Notes under the pieces: model-generated
The model's input: the letters and a program-made list of their open reading frames with translations, nothing else
Database searches by the model: none
What the model was told of the DNA's origin: nothing
In this document: positions 7,726-14,745 of the stretch, piece after piece
Layout of the letters: each line of letters begins with the position of its first letter
Numbering within the stretch: position 1 is the stretch's first letter
Source: Candidatus Poribacteria bacterium
GTDB taxonomy: Bacteria; Poribacteria; WGA-4E; UBA9662
DNA length: 14,745 bases
Assembly: GCA_002699335.1 (NCBI GenBank)
Contig: PACG01000065.1
Span: 23,096 to 37,840, forward strand
Direction: 5' to 3'
Made by a program: the position numbers and the translations under genes

Positions 7726-8487
7726 ATGGATACTGAAAAGTTAAGTTCATCAAAAGCGATAATTGAGCCTTATTCCATCAAGCTCGATTTTTTTGAAGGC
7801 CCGCTAAATCTACTGCTTCACCTCATTCAACAACAAGAGATGGACATCACTGAGATTTCGATCTCGGCTATTACCGACCAATATCTGGAGTATATCGAGC
7901 TGATGGAACTGCTAGATCTGGATTTAGCCTCAGAGTTCATCGTAATGGCGGCAACCTTGCTACAACTTAAATCGCAGTCCATTTTGCCAACCCCTCAGCC
8001 CGATGCAGGGGAAAATCGCCAATTCAAAGATCGACAAGAATTAGTCAAACACTTACTAGAATACAAACGGTTCAAAGAGGCTGGACAAGCGCTTGACCGC
8101 TACGCCGATCAAAATAGCCTAACTTATACACGTCCGGAGATTGAGGGGATAAGTGATTGGCGGGAGTATGAAATCTCGGCCACTCTGTTTGACCTGATTT
8201 CAGCTTTTCAGACTGTAACCATTCGACCCAATTTCGAGGCTGACGACGATTATTACGAAGAAATACAAGAGGATCCGATCACAGTCGAAATGCAGATGGA
8301 CTTTGTGCAACGGATGCTGACTGACAACGAACAAATCCGTTTTAGCGAGCTATTCTCAGAATTCGGATCGAAAACTGAAAAAATTGCCACTTTTCTGGCC
8401 ATTCTTGAACTTGTTCGATTGCAACAAGTCATGACTATCCAGTCGGACCATTTTGCTGAAATCTATCTGCAACGGAAAGTTGCCTAA
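7726..8487 (+). CDS. scpA: Segregation and condensation protein A (kleisin)
   Basis: ScpA is the kleisin subunit of the SMC-ScpAB condensin complex, which bridges SMC heads during chromosome compaction and segregation. The 253-residue protein has the typical N-terminal signature FEGPLNLLLHLI near residues 23-34, the SEFIVMAATLLQLKS helix near 67-81, an acidic central region, and a C-terminal winged-helix segment (about 180-250). AGGA lies 6 nt before the ATG. It is followed by scpB after only 3 nt, consistent with equal expression of the two partners. Confidence 0.95.
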   Translation: MDTEKLSSSKAIIEPYSIKLDFFEGPLNLLLHLIQQQEMDITEISISAITDQYLEYIELMELLDLDLASEFIVMAATLLQLKSQSILPTPQPDAGENRQFKDRQELVKHLLEYKRFKEAGQALDRYADQNSLTYTRPEIEGISDWREYEISATLFDLISAFQTVTIRPNFEADDDYYEEIQEDPITVEMQMDFVQRMLTDNEQIRFSELFSEFGSKTEKIATFLAILELVRLQQVMTIQSDHFAEIYLQRKVA

Positions 8488-8490
8488 CTT

Positions 8491-9129
8491 ATGGATAGTG
8501 AACAAAAACATCTTGAAGACGACTCGTTGATCGAAGAAGGCGAAGTACAACAAACCGATCAGCCCGGTCTGTCAGAAAGCGAAATTCAAGCCGTCCTAGA
8601 GGCGATTTTGTTCACTGCTAGCGAGCCGATTTCAGTCTCGCAACTGCGCAGCATTTTCGATCGAACTGTTTCAGGCCACGCCATCCGAGCGCAGTTGCAA
8701 AAGTTGGGGCAATTCTACGACCAGCATCAACGCAGTTTTCAAATCTCGGAGATTGCCAACGGCTTCCAAATCTGTACCCGCCCGGGCTATGCAGGTTGGA
8801 TCGAAAAATTTCATACGCGACAAGTTCGGGTAAAACTGACGCCGTCGGCCCTGGAGGCACTGGCGATTGTGGTCTACAAACAGCCGGTTACCCGCTTGGA
8901 AATTGAGGAAATCCGTGGGGTAAATAGCGATAGCGTTCTCAACTCGTTGATCGAAAAAGGATTGGTCCGAATTTCGGGGCGAAAACAGGAAGCTGGTCGC
9001 GCGCTCCTATTCTCTAGCAGCAACCAGTTTTTGGAACAATTCGGTCTAAAGAACCTCTCCGACCTCCCGTCTGTAGAGGAGATTCAGGAAATCCTAGATC
9101 AATCGGAATCTGACCTCAACAACAGTTAG
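8491..9129 (+). CDS. scpB: Segregation and condensation protein B
   Basis: ScpB binds the kleisin ScpA as a dimer of tandem winged helices. The 212-residue protein starts with an acidic, low-complexity tail of about 28 residues. The first winged helix (SESEIQAVLEAILFTASEP onward) and the second one (LTPSALEALAIVVYKQPVTR and the GLVRISGRK stretch) follow. The ATG lies 3 nt after scpA and lacks a strong ribosome-binding site of its own, so reinitiation from scpA is likely. Its TAG overlaps the TAA of the convergent molybdoenzyme gene by the shared bases 9126-9129. Confidence 0.94.
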   Translation: MDSEQKHLEDDSLIEEGEVQQTDQPGLSESEIQAVLEAILFTASEPISVSQLRSIFDRTVSGHAIRAQLQKLGQFYDQHQRSFQISEIANGFQICTRPGYAGWIEKFHTRQVRVKLTPSALEALAIVVYKQPVTRLEIEEIRGVNSDSVLNSLIEKGLVRISGRKQEAGRALLFSSSNQFLEQFGLKNLSDLPSVEEIQEILDQSESDLNNS

Positions 9130-10151
9130 CTAACCGAGGCATTAATAACATGGTAGCCGACCGCGCCTCCTTTCTCATCGTCTACCCCGTTAACTCCTTG
9201 CACTGTGCCGTCGTTGGTAATAGCACGAGCACAGATTTCGACCTGCTCCACTCCTGACGGCACCTGCCAATCGTATTTCCATAAATACCAGGTTAAGGAT
9301 GACTCTTTGGCCCAGATATCAGCTGGATGCCAACTTTTCTCCTTATCAGTACTGATTTCCACCGCCTTTATCCCACCGTAGTTGCCACCGTCAAAGGCAG
9401 CACCACTGATCGTCACTTTTTGTCCCCCATTGAGCGGTAGATCCCCATTAGGTAAACGAATAACGGTGGCCAGTTTAACGCGAGCGATGGGATCCCAGCC
9501 CTGTTTCTCCCAGTAGTCGATGTGTTTTTCCACCAGCATAATGTTGATAATCCATTTTGGGTTCTTCACTCCATAGTGACCCGGATTTAGTAACCGAACG
9601 GGATAGCCATGTTCAACAGGCAGATCTTCACCATTCATCTTGTAGGCTAGTAATACCTCCTTCCGCATCCCCCGTTCGATCGGTACTCTAGCATGATAGC
9701 CGTCTGCACATTGGAAAACGAATTGCTTAGCAGTTGGTTTGATCCGGGCTTGGTTAACTAAGTCCCGCAGTGGCACACCTATCCACTCGGCGTTCGACAT
9801 TTGGTCTAGCCCGATTGGGTCACCAATGCATTTCAGCGTTCGTTGGGTGGTAACCGATTCCATTTGGCAAATCTGATCGTAGCTGAAGACGACCGGTTTC
9901 TCGACTAATCCTGTAACACTCAATTTCCAGTGTTTGGCATTAATCTCTCTGGGGTCACCGATCTGCAAAATATAAAAGTCATCATTATCGGTGATAAAAC
10001 TATCCGGATCCACAATTGGCAGGGAATCTGTTTCTGCCTCCAGATAGTAAATAGGCACGGTGAAACCGGCTGTCGTTACCCCGATAATCTGGATGAATCT
10101 TCGACGTGAGAAGGTGCCTCTTCCTTTCTTTAATACTAATTGCTTTGACAC
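9126..10151 (-). CDS. Tat-exported sulfite-oxidase-family molybdopterin oxidoreductase
   Basis: This is a molybdopterin-binding oxidoreductase of the sulfite oxidase fold with a Tat-type signal (SRRRFIQ, residues 15-21, then a hydrophobic stretch), so it should act in the periplasm. The Mo-ligand Cys is in TLKCIGDPIG (about residue 108). The WIGVPLRDL segment and HYGVKNPKWI with IDYWEKQGW are typical of the family, and a C-terminal dimerisation domain follows. No heme domain or obvious partner gene is present. I chose GTG at 10151 because AGGAG lies 10 nt upstream; a TTG at 10172 would add 7 residues but has no ribosome-binding site. The substrate (sulfite or another S- or N-oxide) cannot be assigned. 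It follows the prepilin peptidase gene by about 60 nt and ends inside the scpB stop. Confidence 0.88.
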   Translation of the reverse strand: MSKQLVLKKGRGTFSRRRFIQIIGVTTAGFTVPIYYLEAETDSLPIVDPDSFITDNDDFYILQIGDPREINAKHWKLSVTGLVEKPVVFSYDQICQMESVTTQRTLKCIGDPIGLDQMSNAEWIGVPLRDLVNQARIKPTAKQFVFQCADGYHARVPIERGMRKEVLLAYKMNGEDLPVEHGYPVRLLNPGHYGVKNPKWIINIMLVEKHIDYWEKQGWDPIARVKLATVIRLPNGDLPLNGGQKVTISGAAFDGGNYGGIKAVEISTDKEKSWHPADIWAKESSLTWYLWKYDWQVPSGVEQVEICARAITNDGTVQGVNGVDDEKGGAVGYHVINASVS

Positions 10152-10210
10152 TACAATTCTACTCCTGTTCAATCTACTGTAAGATATGTATTTCTACAAA
10201 CATGCCCTAA

Positions 10211-11026
10211 TCAGACTGACCAACTAATCAGATGTAAATAGGCGTTCCAGATCTGTTGGTGCCAGATTAGATCAACTATCGTTGCCAAAGATAAGAAGGG
10301 GGCAAACGGAATTCGACTTCGATCTTCACCTCGCCGCCAAGTTAAGGCGACTGTTCCAACGATGGCTCCACATGTAGCTGCACCTACCAGAACCAGGATT
10401 AGGCTTTGCCACTGCCCCAGAAACAGCCCAATCACAACTGACAATTTAACGTCACCGAATCCCATCGCCGTTCGTCCGAGTGCCAGTTTACCGATAACAG
10501 CGATGGTCTGCAACCCGACACCAGCCACAACGCCCCACAACAGATAGCGACTGAAAACAAAGAAACTTTGATGTATGATCGATTCGGCTAGATTCAGACC
10601 TAAGGCGAAAATCAGACCGGTGATGAGCAACTGATTGGGAACAACATACTTTTGAACGTCAATCACTGTAATCGGGATTAGTATCGTGGCCAACATTAAG
10701 GCCCGGATTAGGTCGATTATCTGGATTTGATCGAGAGGGTTTGCGTATTGGCTAACCAGAAAGACGAAAATCAGTGCGGTGCTAATTTCCACTGCAGGAT
10801 AGAGTACCGGGATGGAAGCTTGGCAATGCCGGCATTTGCCCCCTAAGAGGAGATAACTCAGCACCGGTATATTATCGTAAAAACGGATCGTCTCTTGGCA
10901 GCAAGGACAAAAAGACCAGTGGGGTGAATGGATCGATAGCCTCTGAATTGGAATCCGATAGATCCATACATTTAGAAAACTGCCCCAGATTAAACCACAG
11001 ATGACGACCAGTACAATGCTCACCAT
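10211..11026 (-). CDS. pilD: Type IV prepilin peptidase / N-methyltransferase
   Basis: This bifunctional membrane enzyme (271 residues) cleaves the leader of type IV pilins and type II secretion pseudopilins and methylates the new N-terminus. GSFLNV (15-20) is the family start. The cytoplasmic zinc-binding loop has C40 and C43 (CPCC), then C65 and C68 (CRHC). The aspartyl protease residues are D123 in VIDVQKYVVPN and D192 in GFGDVKL. At least six hydrophobic segments are visible. It stops with TGA. No pilin or secretion genes are in the window, so its substrates lie elsewhere. The ATG has no clear ribosome-binding site. A minus-strand promoter candidate lies about 90-120 nt upstream. Confidence 0.94.
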   Translation of the reverse strand: MVSIVLVVICGLIWGSFLNVWIYRIPIQRLSIHSPHWSFCPCCQETIRFYDNIPVLSYLLLGGKCRHCQASIPVLYPAVEISTALIFVFLVSQYANPLDQIQIIDLIRALMLATILIPITVIDVQKYVVPNQLLITGLIFALGLNLAESIIHQSFFVFSRYLLWGVVAGVGLQTIAVIGKLALGRTAMGFGDVKLSVVIGLFLGQWQSLILVLVGAATCGAIVGTVALTWRRGEDRSRIPFAPFLSLATIVDLIWHQQIWNAYLHLISWSV

Positions 11027-11089
11027 AAGTTTAATTGTCGCACATTTTTGGTCTTTGTGTCATTTGAGCGAACAGCAATCGGTTAAAAC

Positions 11090-11118
11090 TTGAAAAACGG
11101 CACCATCTATCTGATAAT
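11090..11118 (+). promoter_or_regulatory. msrA: Promoter for msrA and downstream genes
   Basis: TTGAAA (11090-11095) is followed by a 17-base spacer and GATAAT (11113-11118). The start of transcription would be near 11125, about 45-90 nt before the candidate msrA start codons. Confidence 0.55.
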
Positions 11119-11145
11119 ATAGCCCAGCGATAGTAACCTCTTCAA
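11116..11145 (-). promoter_or_regulatory. Divergent promoter for the pilD operon
   Basis: On the minus strand TTGAAG (11145-11140), an 18-base spacer and TATATT (11121-11116) form a plausible sigma-70-type promoter. Its -10 overlaps the -10 of the plus-strand msrA promoter by three bases. The pilD leader would be about 80 nt. Confidence 0.4.
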
Positions 11146-11214
11146 CACGATTGGGAAATTAATTTAGAGATGCCAGAAAGTTTCAGACATCCGTTCGACG
11201 TGGATCAAAAGATT

Positions 11215-11922
11215 ATGAGCACTAATAGACCTCTGTTGCTGAAAACAGTTGGCCGATTTACCATTTGTCTGCTGGTTTTACTTTCAGCTTGCGCGGTTGA
11301 AAAGCAAAGGCCTGAGCAACAGATGGAACTGGTTGATCAAAACCACAATACAACACAAGAAAAGGTAGGAATTATGACGACAACTGATAAGGACCAGACC
11401 ATCGCTACTTTTGGCGGTGGCTGTTTCTGGTGTGTGGAAGCCGTATTTCAGAGTTTGAAGGGTGTAGAGAAAGTAGTTTCAGGTTACGCGGGTGGCGCCG
11501 TCTCCAACCCAACTTACAAGCAGGTTTGCAGCGGTGCAACCGGACACGCCGAAGTAGCGCAAATTACGTTTGATCCGGAGCAAATCTCATACGCTGATTT
11601 GTTGGAGATCTTCTGGCATACCCATGATCCGACCACGCCCAACCGTCAAGGAGCAGACGTCGGTACGCAATACCGGTCGGTCATATTCTTTCATGATGAT
11701 GAGCAGCGAGAAATCGCTACCCGATCCCGGACAGAGGCCAACGCCTCTAACCTGTGGCCCAATCCAATTGTGACTGAGATTTCGCCTGCACCGACCTTTT
11801 ATCCAGCGGAAGACTACCATCAGAACTATTATCGTAACAACCCTGCTCAGCCTTACTGCATGGTGGTGATTTCACCCAAAATGAAAAAGCTCAAAAAATC
11901 GTTTCAGGACCAATTGAAGTAA
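11215..11922 (+). CDS. msrA: Peptide methionine sulfoxide reductase A, lipoprotein form
   Basis: MsrA reduces methionine-S-sulfoxide in proteins. The catalytic Cys is in FGGGCFWCVE, a variant of GCFWG with a second Cys three residues later. The SGYAGG, PTYKQVCSG and TGHAE motifs follow. The late Cys in AQPYCMVVISPK may be the resolving one. The N-terminus carries a lipoprotein signal peptide with lipobox LSAC (Cys 26 from this start), so the long form should be lipid-anchored outside the inner membrane. An earlier in-frame ATG at 11170 gives 15 more residues but an overlong n-region. An internal ATG at 11374, with AGGA 3 nt upstream, would give a cytosolic MsrA of usual size. The gene lies downstream of a divergent promoter. 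Confidence 0.92.
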   Translation: MSTNRPLLLKTVGRFTICLLVLLSACAVEKQRPEQQMELVDQNHNTTQEKVGIMTTTDKDQTIATFGGGCFWCVEAVFQSLKGVEKVVSGYAGGAVSNPTYKQVCSGATGHAEVAQITFDPEQISYADLLEIFWHTHDPTTPNRQGADVGTQYRSVIFFHDDEQREIATRSRTEANASNLWPNPIVTEISPAPTFYPAEDYHQNYYRNNPAQPYCMVVISPKMKKLKKSFQDQLK

Positions 11923-11978
11923 GTAGCAATAATCTTGCTTACAAGATGGATCGAGTTTTTCGCATCGGAGGGAAACCA

Positions 11979-12752
11979 ATGAAGCAGTTATCCGAACAAG
12001 AGGTTTTGTTCTTCAAAGAAGAAGGGTATTTGATTAAACGACAGATAATGGACCCGAAGCTAATGACCAGGGCCAGGGAACGGATGTGGGCAAATGCCCC
12101 GGCTCATATCCGTCCGGATGCCCCTGACACCTGGATTGGCCCGACCGAGCCCTACCGTGATGACCACGGAAATGTGAGGGGAGGGTATAGCTGGAAGTTT
12201 CGTCAGATCGGCGGCGAAGGCTGGATTATCCGTATGCTGGCTACTGATCCAGCTATTTGGCAGATGGTCGAGCAGTTGCTGGGCATTGGAAATGTAACAG
12301 TACCGGATCGGATCCGTGGTATTTACTGTATCCTACCACAAGGCGATGTTCCGGAAAAACCGACCACTTGCCATACTGACGGTCATCCATTTCATCTTGG
12401 TGCGGTGGGATATATAGACGATGTGCAGCCCGGAGGAGGTGGATTTATCGTCTGGCCGAAAAGCCATCGCCGATTTTACTTCGATTTCAACTCCTCTCAT
12501 CGGAGTGAACCAACGGAAAAACACCAACAAGACATCGATCATTTCAACCATCAGCCCTATATCGATTGCCATGGCCAGGCAGGTGACATCGTCTTCTGGC
12601 ATCATCGACTGGCACATGCGGCCGGTCACAACCGTTCCCGGCAGATTCGAAAAGCTGTTCTATATGACTTTCGACGTAAAGATATGGAACAAGTGATGGA
12701 AGAACCGCCCAGTCAGGATATGTGGCGGGATTGGCCAGGGATTCCTAGTTAG
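11979..12752 (+). CDS. Phytanoyl-CoA dioxygenase (PhyH)-family Fe(II)/2-oxoglutarate oxygenase 1
   Basis: This is a member of the PhyH family of non-heme iron, 2-oxoglutarate-dependent oxygenases (257 residues). Counted from this start, the facial triad is visible as HTD (His 132, Asp 134) in TCHTDGHPFHLG and His 213 in RLAHAAGHNRS. An Arg for 2-oxoglutarate follows in the NRSRQIRKAVLY stretch. PGGGGFIVWPKSH is the typical strand before the distal half. The start at 11979 was chosen because GGAGGG lies 6 nt upstream; an ATG at 11946 would add 11 residues and lacks such a site. It is followed 10 nt later by a second, clearly different PhyH gene. The substrate is unknown; phytanoyl-CoA itself is not implied. 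Confidence 0.9.
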   Translation: MKQLSEQEVLFFKEEGYLIKRQIMDPKLMTRARERMWANAPAHIRPDAPDTWIGPTEPYRDDHGNVRGGYSWKFRQIGGEGWIIRMLATDPAIWQMVEQLLGIGNVTVPDRIRGIYCILPQGDVPEKPTTCHTDGHPFHLGAVGYIDDVQPGGGGFIVWPKSHRRFYFDFNSSHRSEPTEKHQQDIDHFNHQPYIDCHGQAGDIVFWHHRLAHAAGHNRSRQIRKAVLYDFRRKDMEQVMEEPPSQDMWRDWPGIPS

Positions 12753-12762
12753 AGGATTAATC

Positions 12763-13503
12763 ATGTTAACTTCAGCACAAATTACACAGTTTCAAACCGA
12801 CGGATTTCTGATTTTTGAGCAGCTCATCCGGGGTCAAAAACTGTCTCGATACATAGACCTCTTTGATCGTTTGATGGAGCAGAGCCGAACCACACCAATT
12901 GGCACACCCCACTGGTCTTTCGAACTTAATGAAGAGCGCGAACAGAACCCGGATCTGCTGCATAAGGTTCAGGGGGTTGGCGTGGTTGAGCCCGGAGTTA
13001 TAGATTTGGCTAAAGAATCCGAAATACTGGATCGAATCCAACCCTTGTTAGGTGAGAATCTGGATGTATTCGGTACCAAATTCTTTCCTAAACTGCCGGG
13101 TGGTGGCACTTCTGTCTTCTGGCATCAAGATAACTTCTACTTTGGCACTCAATCTGCGCAGATCATTAGTTGTTCTATTTACTATCAAGATTCAGACACG
13201 GAAAATGGGTGTCTGCGTCTAGTGCCCAAAAGCCACGTAATTGGCGAAATTTTGCCTCATCACAGTGAGCCTGATAGCTACGGCAGTTGGGTAGAGGAGG
13301 TCGATGAGTCAGAAGTACTGGATGTAGAAGTTCCTGCTGGCACTGCGGTTATCTTCTCAGCTAATCTCCTCCACGGTACTTACCCCAATATCAGTGACCG
13401 CAGCCGGTATAGCACGGCCTGGCACTACATTCCGGGCAACTTAGATCTGGCACATTTCCCTCGTGGAGAATACGAGGACCGGCATATCGTCCGCGGCGTC
13501 TAG
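12763..13503 (+). CDS. PhyH-family Fe(II)/2-oxoglutarate oxygenase 2
   Basis: This second PhyH-family oxygenase has 246 residues. It starts with the usual LTSAQITQFQTDGFLIFEQL helix-strand. The iron ligands are His 121 and Asp 123 (FWHQDNFYF) and His 204 (LLHGTYPNIS), with a probable 2-oxoglutarate-binding Arg at 215. TENGCLRLVPKSH is a strong family signature. AGAGGA, ending 6 nt before the ATG, overlaps the stop of the upstream oxygenase gene, so the two are probably translated together. The iron-binding motifs and termini differ clearly from its neighbour's, so this is not a recent tandem duplicate. The pair may act on the same substrate in sequence or form a complex; this is inference. 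Confidence 0.92.
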   Translation: MLTSAQITQFQTDGFLIFEQLIRGQKLSRYIDLFDRLMEQSRTTPIGTPHWSFELNEEREQNPDLLHKVQGVGVVEPGVIDLAKESEILDRIQPLLGENLDVFGTKFFPKLPGGGTSVFWHQDNFYFGTQSAQIISCSIYYQDSDTENGCLRLVPKSHVIGEILPHHSEPDSYGSWVEEVDESEVLDVEVPAGTAVIFSANLLHGTYPNISDRSRYSTAWHYIPGNLDLAHFPRGEYEDRHIVRGV

Positions 13504-13550
13504 GCCGACGTACTATCCATCATGAAAAAGCGACAAGGAAAGAATGGAGT

Positions 13551-14327
13551 ATGAAATCCGAAGTGGTTGAGCGTGTCCATCGGCTGACTGAGATTGTCTG
13601 TCATAAGGGAGCTAACATCTATGCCCCGGAAAACACCTTTGCTTCGGCGCAATTGTGTGTCGACTGGGGCGTCGACTACGTCGAAATCGACGTCAATACC
13701 AGTCGAGACGGAGTTATGTATCTGTTTCACGGACCGGGGGTAGACGAGACCACTAACGGTAAAGGCCTTTTTCGCCATCACATGGCAGAAGAGATTGACC
13801 GGTTCGATGCCGGTAGTTGGTTCTCTCCGCGCTTTACCAATGAAAGAGTACCTCGCTTGTCAACCTTTCTGAGTTGGATTAAAGGGAGAGCCAAGGTGTT
13901 TTTTGATGTCAAGGCCGCTAATCCTGAACAGTTGCTACGCCTAATCGAGGATACCGGCCTACAAAACGACTGCTTCTTCTGGTCCGGTGATGACCAAATG
14001 GCCAGAACCCTTCGAGCTTTAGACTCTGAGTTACAACTCAAGATCAACGTTAGCCGGCCAGCAGATGTAGAAAAGGCGGCTGAACAGTACCAGGCCAATA
14101 TCGTCGAAGTTGGGATTGAGCAGGCCACACCTGATTTGATTCAAACCTGCCGGGATTATGGCATCAAGGTTATGGTCTACCACCAGCAAAATACTCCTGA
14201 CGTTTTTCGGCGTATATTGGATCTTGGAGTAGAGATGATCAACCTGAATCATGGCGACGCCTTCATCTGGACCGAACAGGCCTATTCGGTTGATCAGGGA
14301 CGAGTTAATACCGATGACGTTAAATAA
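13551..14327 (+). CDS. Glycerophosphodiester phosphodiesterase-family protein with altered motifs
   Basis: This is a TIM-barrel protein of the GDPD family (258 residues), whose known members split glycerophosphodiesters into glycerol-3-phosphate and an alcohol. The family start HRG is HKG here (His 18), followed by APENT (25-29) and EID (Glu 45, Asp 47). The second conserved His is at 60 in LFHGPGVDETTNGKG, where the usual HD is HG. The usual E-x-K is DVK (Asp 119). Both catalytic His and the ExD metal ligands remain, so activity is likely but altered specificity is possible. No signal peptide is seen. AGGA lies 11 nt upstream of the ATG. The gene follows the second oxygenase after 47 nt, presumably in one operon, and an IS remnant begins 6 nt beyond its stop. 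Confidence 0.87.
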   Translation: MKSEVVERVHRLTEIVCHKGANIYAPENTFASAQLCVDWGVDYVEIDVNTSRDGVMYLFHGPGVDETTNGKGLFRHHMAEEIDRFDAGSWFSPRFTNERVPRLSTFLSWIKGRAKVFFDVKAANPEQLLRLIEDTGLQNDCFFWSGDDQMARTLRALDSELQLKINVSRPADVEKAAEQYQANIVEVGIEQATPDLIQTCRDYGIKVMVYHQQNTPDVFRRILDLGVEMINLNHGDAFIWTEQAYSVDQGRVNTDDVK

Positions 14328-14745
14328 GGGAGGTTATATTTTTGTACTGGCCCAATCTCTGGAACAGAATCGGTGAATGTTCTCATCTTCATCACAAAAA
14401 GTATTCCATACTTCATAACATGCATTGACGATATGCTCCTAATTATCAAAGCAAGTGTTTGAAAGTTTAATTTTTCTCCATTGTTGCCAGACCTGTTCCA
14501 TCGGATTAGGTGCAGCTGAGTATAGCGGTAGGGGTATTAGACGGTTGTTTGCTGATAGTATGAGTGCTCCCGTAGTCTGTCAACTCGCGTGATCCATTAA
14601 AATTATAGCTGTCGGGTCTTCATCAATATTTTCAGCGATCAGATCGAGGTGGATCGGCATCATGTCTGCATTGGCTTCTGCAAGCACCAGTGCATAGCCT
14701 GTATCTTTTTGGGCACAAACAGCATAAAATATAGGCCGATAAAAA
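14328..14745. mobile_element. IS630-family insertion sequence remnant
   Basis: The decayed transposase at the right edge defines an old insertion sequence. Its left boundary should lie within a few tens of bases of the transposase stop, that is, next to or inside the 3' end of the GDPD-family gene, but no terminal repeat or TA target duplication can be seen with one end alone. Confidence 0.6.
14334..14745 (-). pseudogene. IS630-family transposase, C-terminal remnant with two nonsense codons
   Basis: One minus-strand frame from the right edge to TAA at 14336-14334 spells the C-terminal part of an IS630/Tc1-type DDE transposase. ILMDHAS carries the second catalytic Asp. LPLYSAAPNPMEQVW is the eroded LPPYSPELNPxExVW motif with the third acidic residue. 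LSNTCF, a stop and then DWAST match the family tail. A TGA (14582-14580) stands where the family has Trp after DxAx, and a TAG (14441-14439) interrupts the tail. The upstream half lies outside the window. No terminal inverted repeat could be identified at the left side. The element is almost certainly inactive. Confidence 0.85.

Noticed and set aside
11918..11945. Weak inverted repeat GTAAG...CTTAC after msrA as a terminator.
   Set aside because: Only five clean pairs, no T-run, and the downstream oxygenase gene is close and co-directional.
11979..13503. Recent tandem duplication of the two PhyH genes.
   Set aside because: Their iron-binding motifs (HTD versus HQD contexts), termini and most residues differ, so any common origin is old.
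14580..14582. TGA read as tryptophan (alternative genetic code), suggested by the TGA at a conserved Trp in the transposase.
   Set aside because: The prepilin peptidase gene ends at a TGA in the expected place, Trp is TGG throughout, and the transposase also has a TAG. Decay explains both stops.

Overview
The window reads as a chromosomal segment of a Gram-negative-type bacterium with moderate GC. Lipoprotein and Tat-type signal peptides and a type IV prepilin peptidase support this. Two adjacent phytanoyl-CoA-dioxygenase-like (PhyH) genes make a Poribacteria-like or similar PhyH-rich lineage plausible. That taxonomic guess is an inference, because no rRNA or lineage marker is present. TAA, TAG and TGA are all used as stops and Trp is TGG, so the genetic code looks standard.

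Layout: (1) 1-947 is poor in convincing genes. It holds a short open frame running off the left edge and a broken-looking minus-strand coding region at about 165-681. (2) 948-4529, minus strand, encodes two half-size ABC exporter subunits 3 nt apart. Their motifs mark a heterodimer with one degenerate and one consensus ATP site. A promoter (TTGACA-N17-TATCCT) lies about 160-180 nt upstream of the first gene. (3) 4847-9129, plus strand, is a compact housekeeping run: CCA-adding enzyme, M50 membrane protease, trpS, scpA and scpB. It starts from an extended -10 promoter so close to the cca ATG that the mRNA is probably leaderless, and a perfect palindrome sits in that promoter. (4) 9126-11026, minus strand, holds a prepilin peptidase and a Tat-signal sulfite-oxidase-family molybdoenzyme; the latter overlaps the scpB stop tail to tail. 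(5) From a divergent promoter region at 11090-11145, the plus strand carries a lipoprotein-type MsrA, two PhyH-family dioxygenases and a glycerophosphodiester phosphodiesterase-family protein. (6) 14334-14745 is the C-terminal part of an IS630-family transposase on the minus strand, killed by two in-frame stops.

How the parts fit: block 3 is core information processing and chromosome segregation (tRNA end repair, Trp-tRNA charging, SMC-ScpAB). Blocks 4 and 5 face each other across shared, overlapping promoters and contain envelope-located redox enzymes: a Mo enzyme and a methionine sulfoxide reductase. The PhyH-PhyH-GDPD trio has the tight spacing of an operon and is the best candidate for an uncharacterised pathway. 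Its substrate cannot be read from the sequence.
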